A DNA stretch of 24,247 nt. Origin: a virus. The translations under genes were made by a program, and so were the position numbers. The notes under the pieces are model-generated. The model was not told the DNA's origin. It saw only the letters and a program-made list of their open reading frames with translations, and searched no databases. The stretch spans positions 1 through 24,247 of the IMG/VR virus record IMGVR_UViG_3300021091_000414. One strand, written 5' to 3'. Every line of letters begins with the position of its first letter. Position 1 is the first letter of the stretch. Below, in pieces: positions 23,881-24,247 of this stretch.

Positions 23881-24247
23881 ATGGCCAAGATCGCAAACGT
23901 CGAAACATCAGATACTTTTGGAATATGGCGAACACGCTCGAACGCGGCGTTTGATCGGCTAAGTCAGTTTGCAATAAACAATTCATCGCTATATGCAAAT
24001 ACAGTTACAGCTAATAACAATCTCAATGCATTGAAAAATGCCACGATCACAAAGAATCTACTTGTATCTGGTAATACAACATTAGGCGCTGCTGGTAAGA
24101 CGATTACATCCACAGGTGTTCTAGCTCACACTGGTAATCTAACTGTATCAGGCAATACAACATTAGGCGCTGCTGGTAAGACGATTACATCCACAGGTGT
24201 CCTAGCTCACACTGGTAATCTAACTGTATCTGGTAATACAACATTAG
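23881..24247 (+). CDS. Tail fibre 2, 5' part of a paralogue of fibre 1, cut by the window edge
   Basis: The frame is open from ATG 23881 to the window end (122 codons). It starts MAKIANVETSDTFGIWRTRS, then repeats the fibre 1 attachment segment almost unchanged at residues 24-60 (FDRLSQFAINNSSLYANTVT, ANNNLNALKNATITKNL). The shaft follows as 27-residue units (LVSGNTTLGAAGKTITSTGV, LAHTGN) with an exact 81-bp period. The 5' 20 residues differ clearly from fibre 1, while the next segment is nearly identical in DNA. The C-terminus is not in the window, so whether it ends in another S74 domain cannot be seen. ACTAAATA and GAAGG upstream give it its own expression signals. Confidence 0.85.
   Translation, partial: MAKIANVETSDTFGIWRTRSNAAFDRLSQFAINNSSLYANTVTANNNLNALKNATITKNLLVSGNTTLGAAGKTITSTGVLAHTGNLTVSGNTTLGAAGKTITSTGVLAHTGNLTVSGNTTL
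24055..24247 (+). repeat. 81-bp tandem repeats in the fibre 2 shaft
   Basis: Units start at 24055, 24136 and 24217 with AATCTA, spaced exactly 81 bp. Each encodes N-L-[L/T]-VSGNTTLGAAGKTITSTGVLAHTG. The first two full units differ at only a few bases. The array continues past the window edge. Confidence 0.85.

Overview
The window is part of the late structural region of a T4-superfamily myovirus with a contractile tail. It encodes most of the baseplate, two head-completion proteins and the beginning of a tail-fibre region. There are no host genes, tRNAs, integrase or transposons. The gene content (T4 gp4, gp2, gp54, gp26, gp48, gp53, gp27, gp5, gp25, gp6 and gp8 homologues, plus a giant DUF4815-type protein) and a gp5 without a lysozyme domain resemble marine, cyanophage-like or alphaproteobacterial T4-like phages more than coliphage T4. 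This assignment rests on recognising protein families by eye, and the host cannot be named.

Layout. The minus-strand block (about 1-3157) reads, in transcription order, gp4, gp2, gp54, gp26, a 59-codon ORF that overlaps the gp26 stop, and the first 23 codons of a gene that leaves the window. The plus-strand block starts at about 3173 from a divergent intergenic region. It reads: 14-codon leader, gp48, gp53, gp27-like hub, gp5 spike, unidentified 552-aa protein, gp25, gp6, gp7-position protein, a 195-aa structural protein, gp8, a 2122-aa DUF4815-type protein, a 71-aa coiled-coil protein, tail fibre 1 (with an S74 chaperone domain), and the start of fibre 2. Genes are packed with 1-8 nt overlaps or gaps. 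The few real intergenic gaps carry T4-late-promoter-like octamers (TATAAATA, GATAAATA, ACTAAATA, CATAAATA).

How the genes work together. The gp27-like and gp5 proteins form the central hub and spike. gp53, gp25, gp6, the gp7-position protein and gp8 build the wedges. gp48 and gp54 cap the hub and start tail-tube growth. gp26 and the 59-codon ORF are hub-assembly factors. gp2 and gp4 finish the DNA-filled head. The DUF4815-type protein, the small coiled-coil protein and the fibres form the baseplate periphery and the receptor-binding apparatus.

The most interesting points are: (1) a T7 run placed so that a -1 frameshift could fuse gp26 to the 59-codon ORF; (2) a strongly initiated 14-codon leader separated from gp48 by one in-frame stop; (3) an unidentified 552-aa protein whose frame continues 29 codons past its TGA; (4) a histidine-rich duplicated motif at the tip of gp5; (5) a 60-bp coding tandem array with a perfect 120-bp duplication; and (6) duplicated fibre genes sharing a 59-bp identical stretch.
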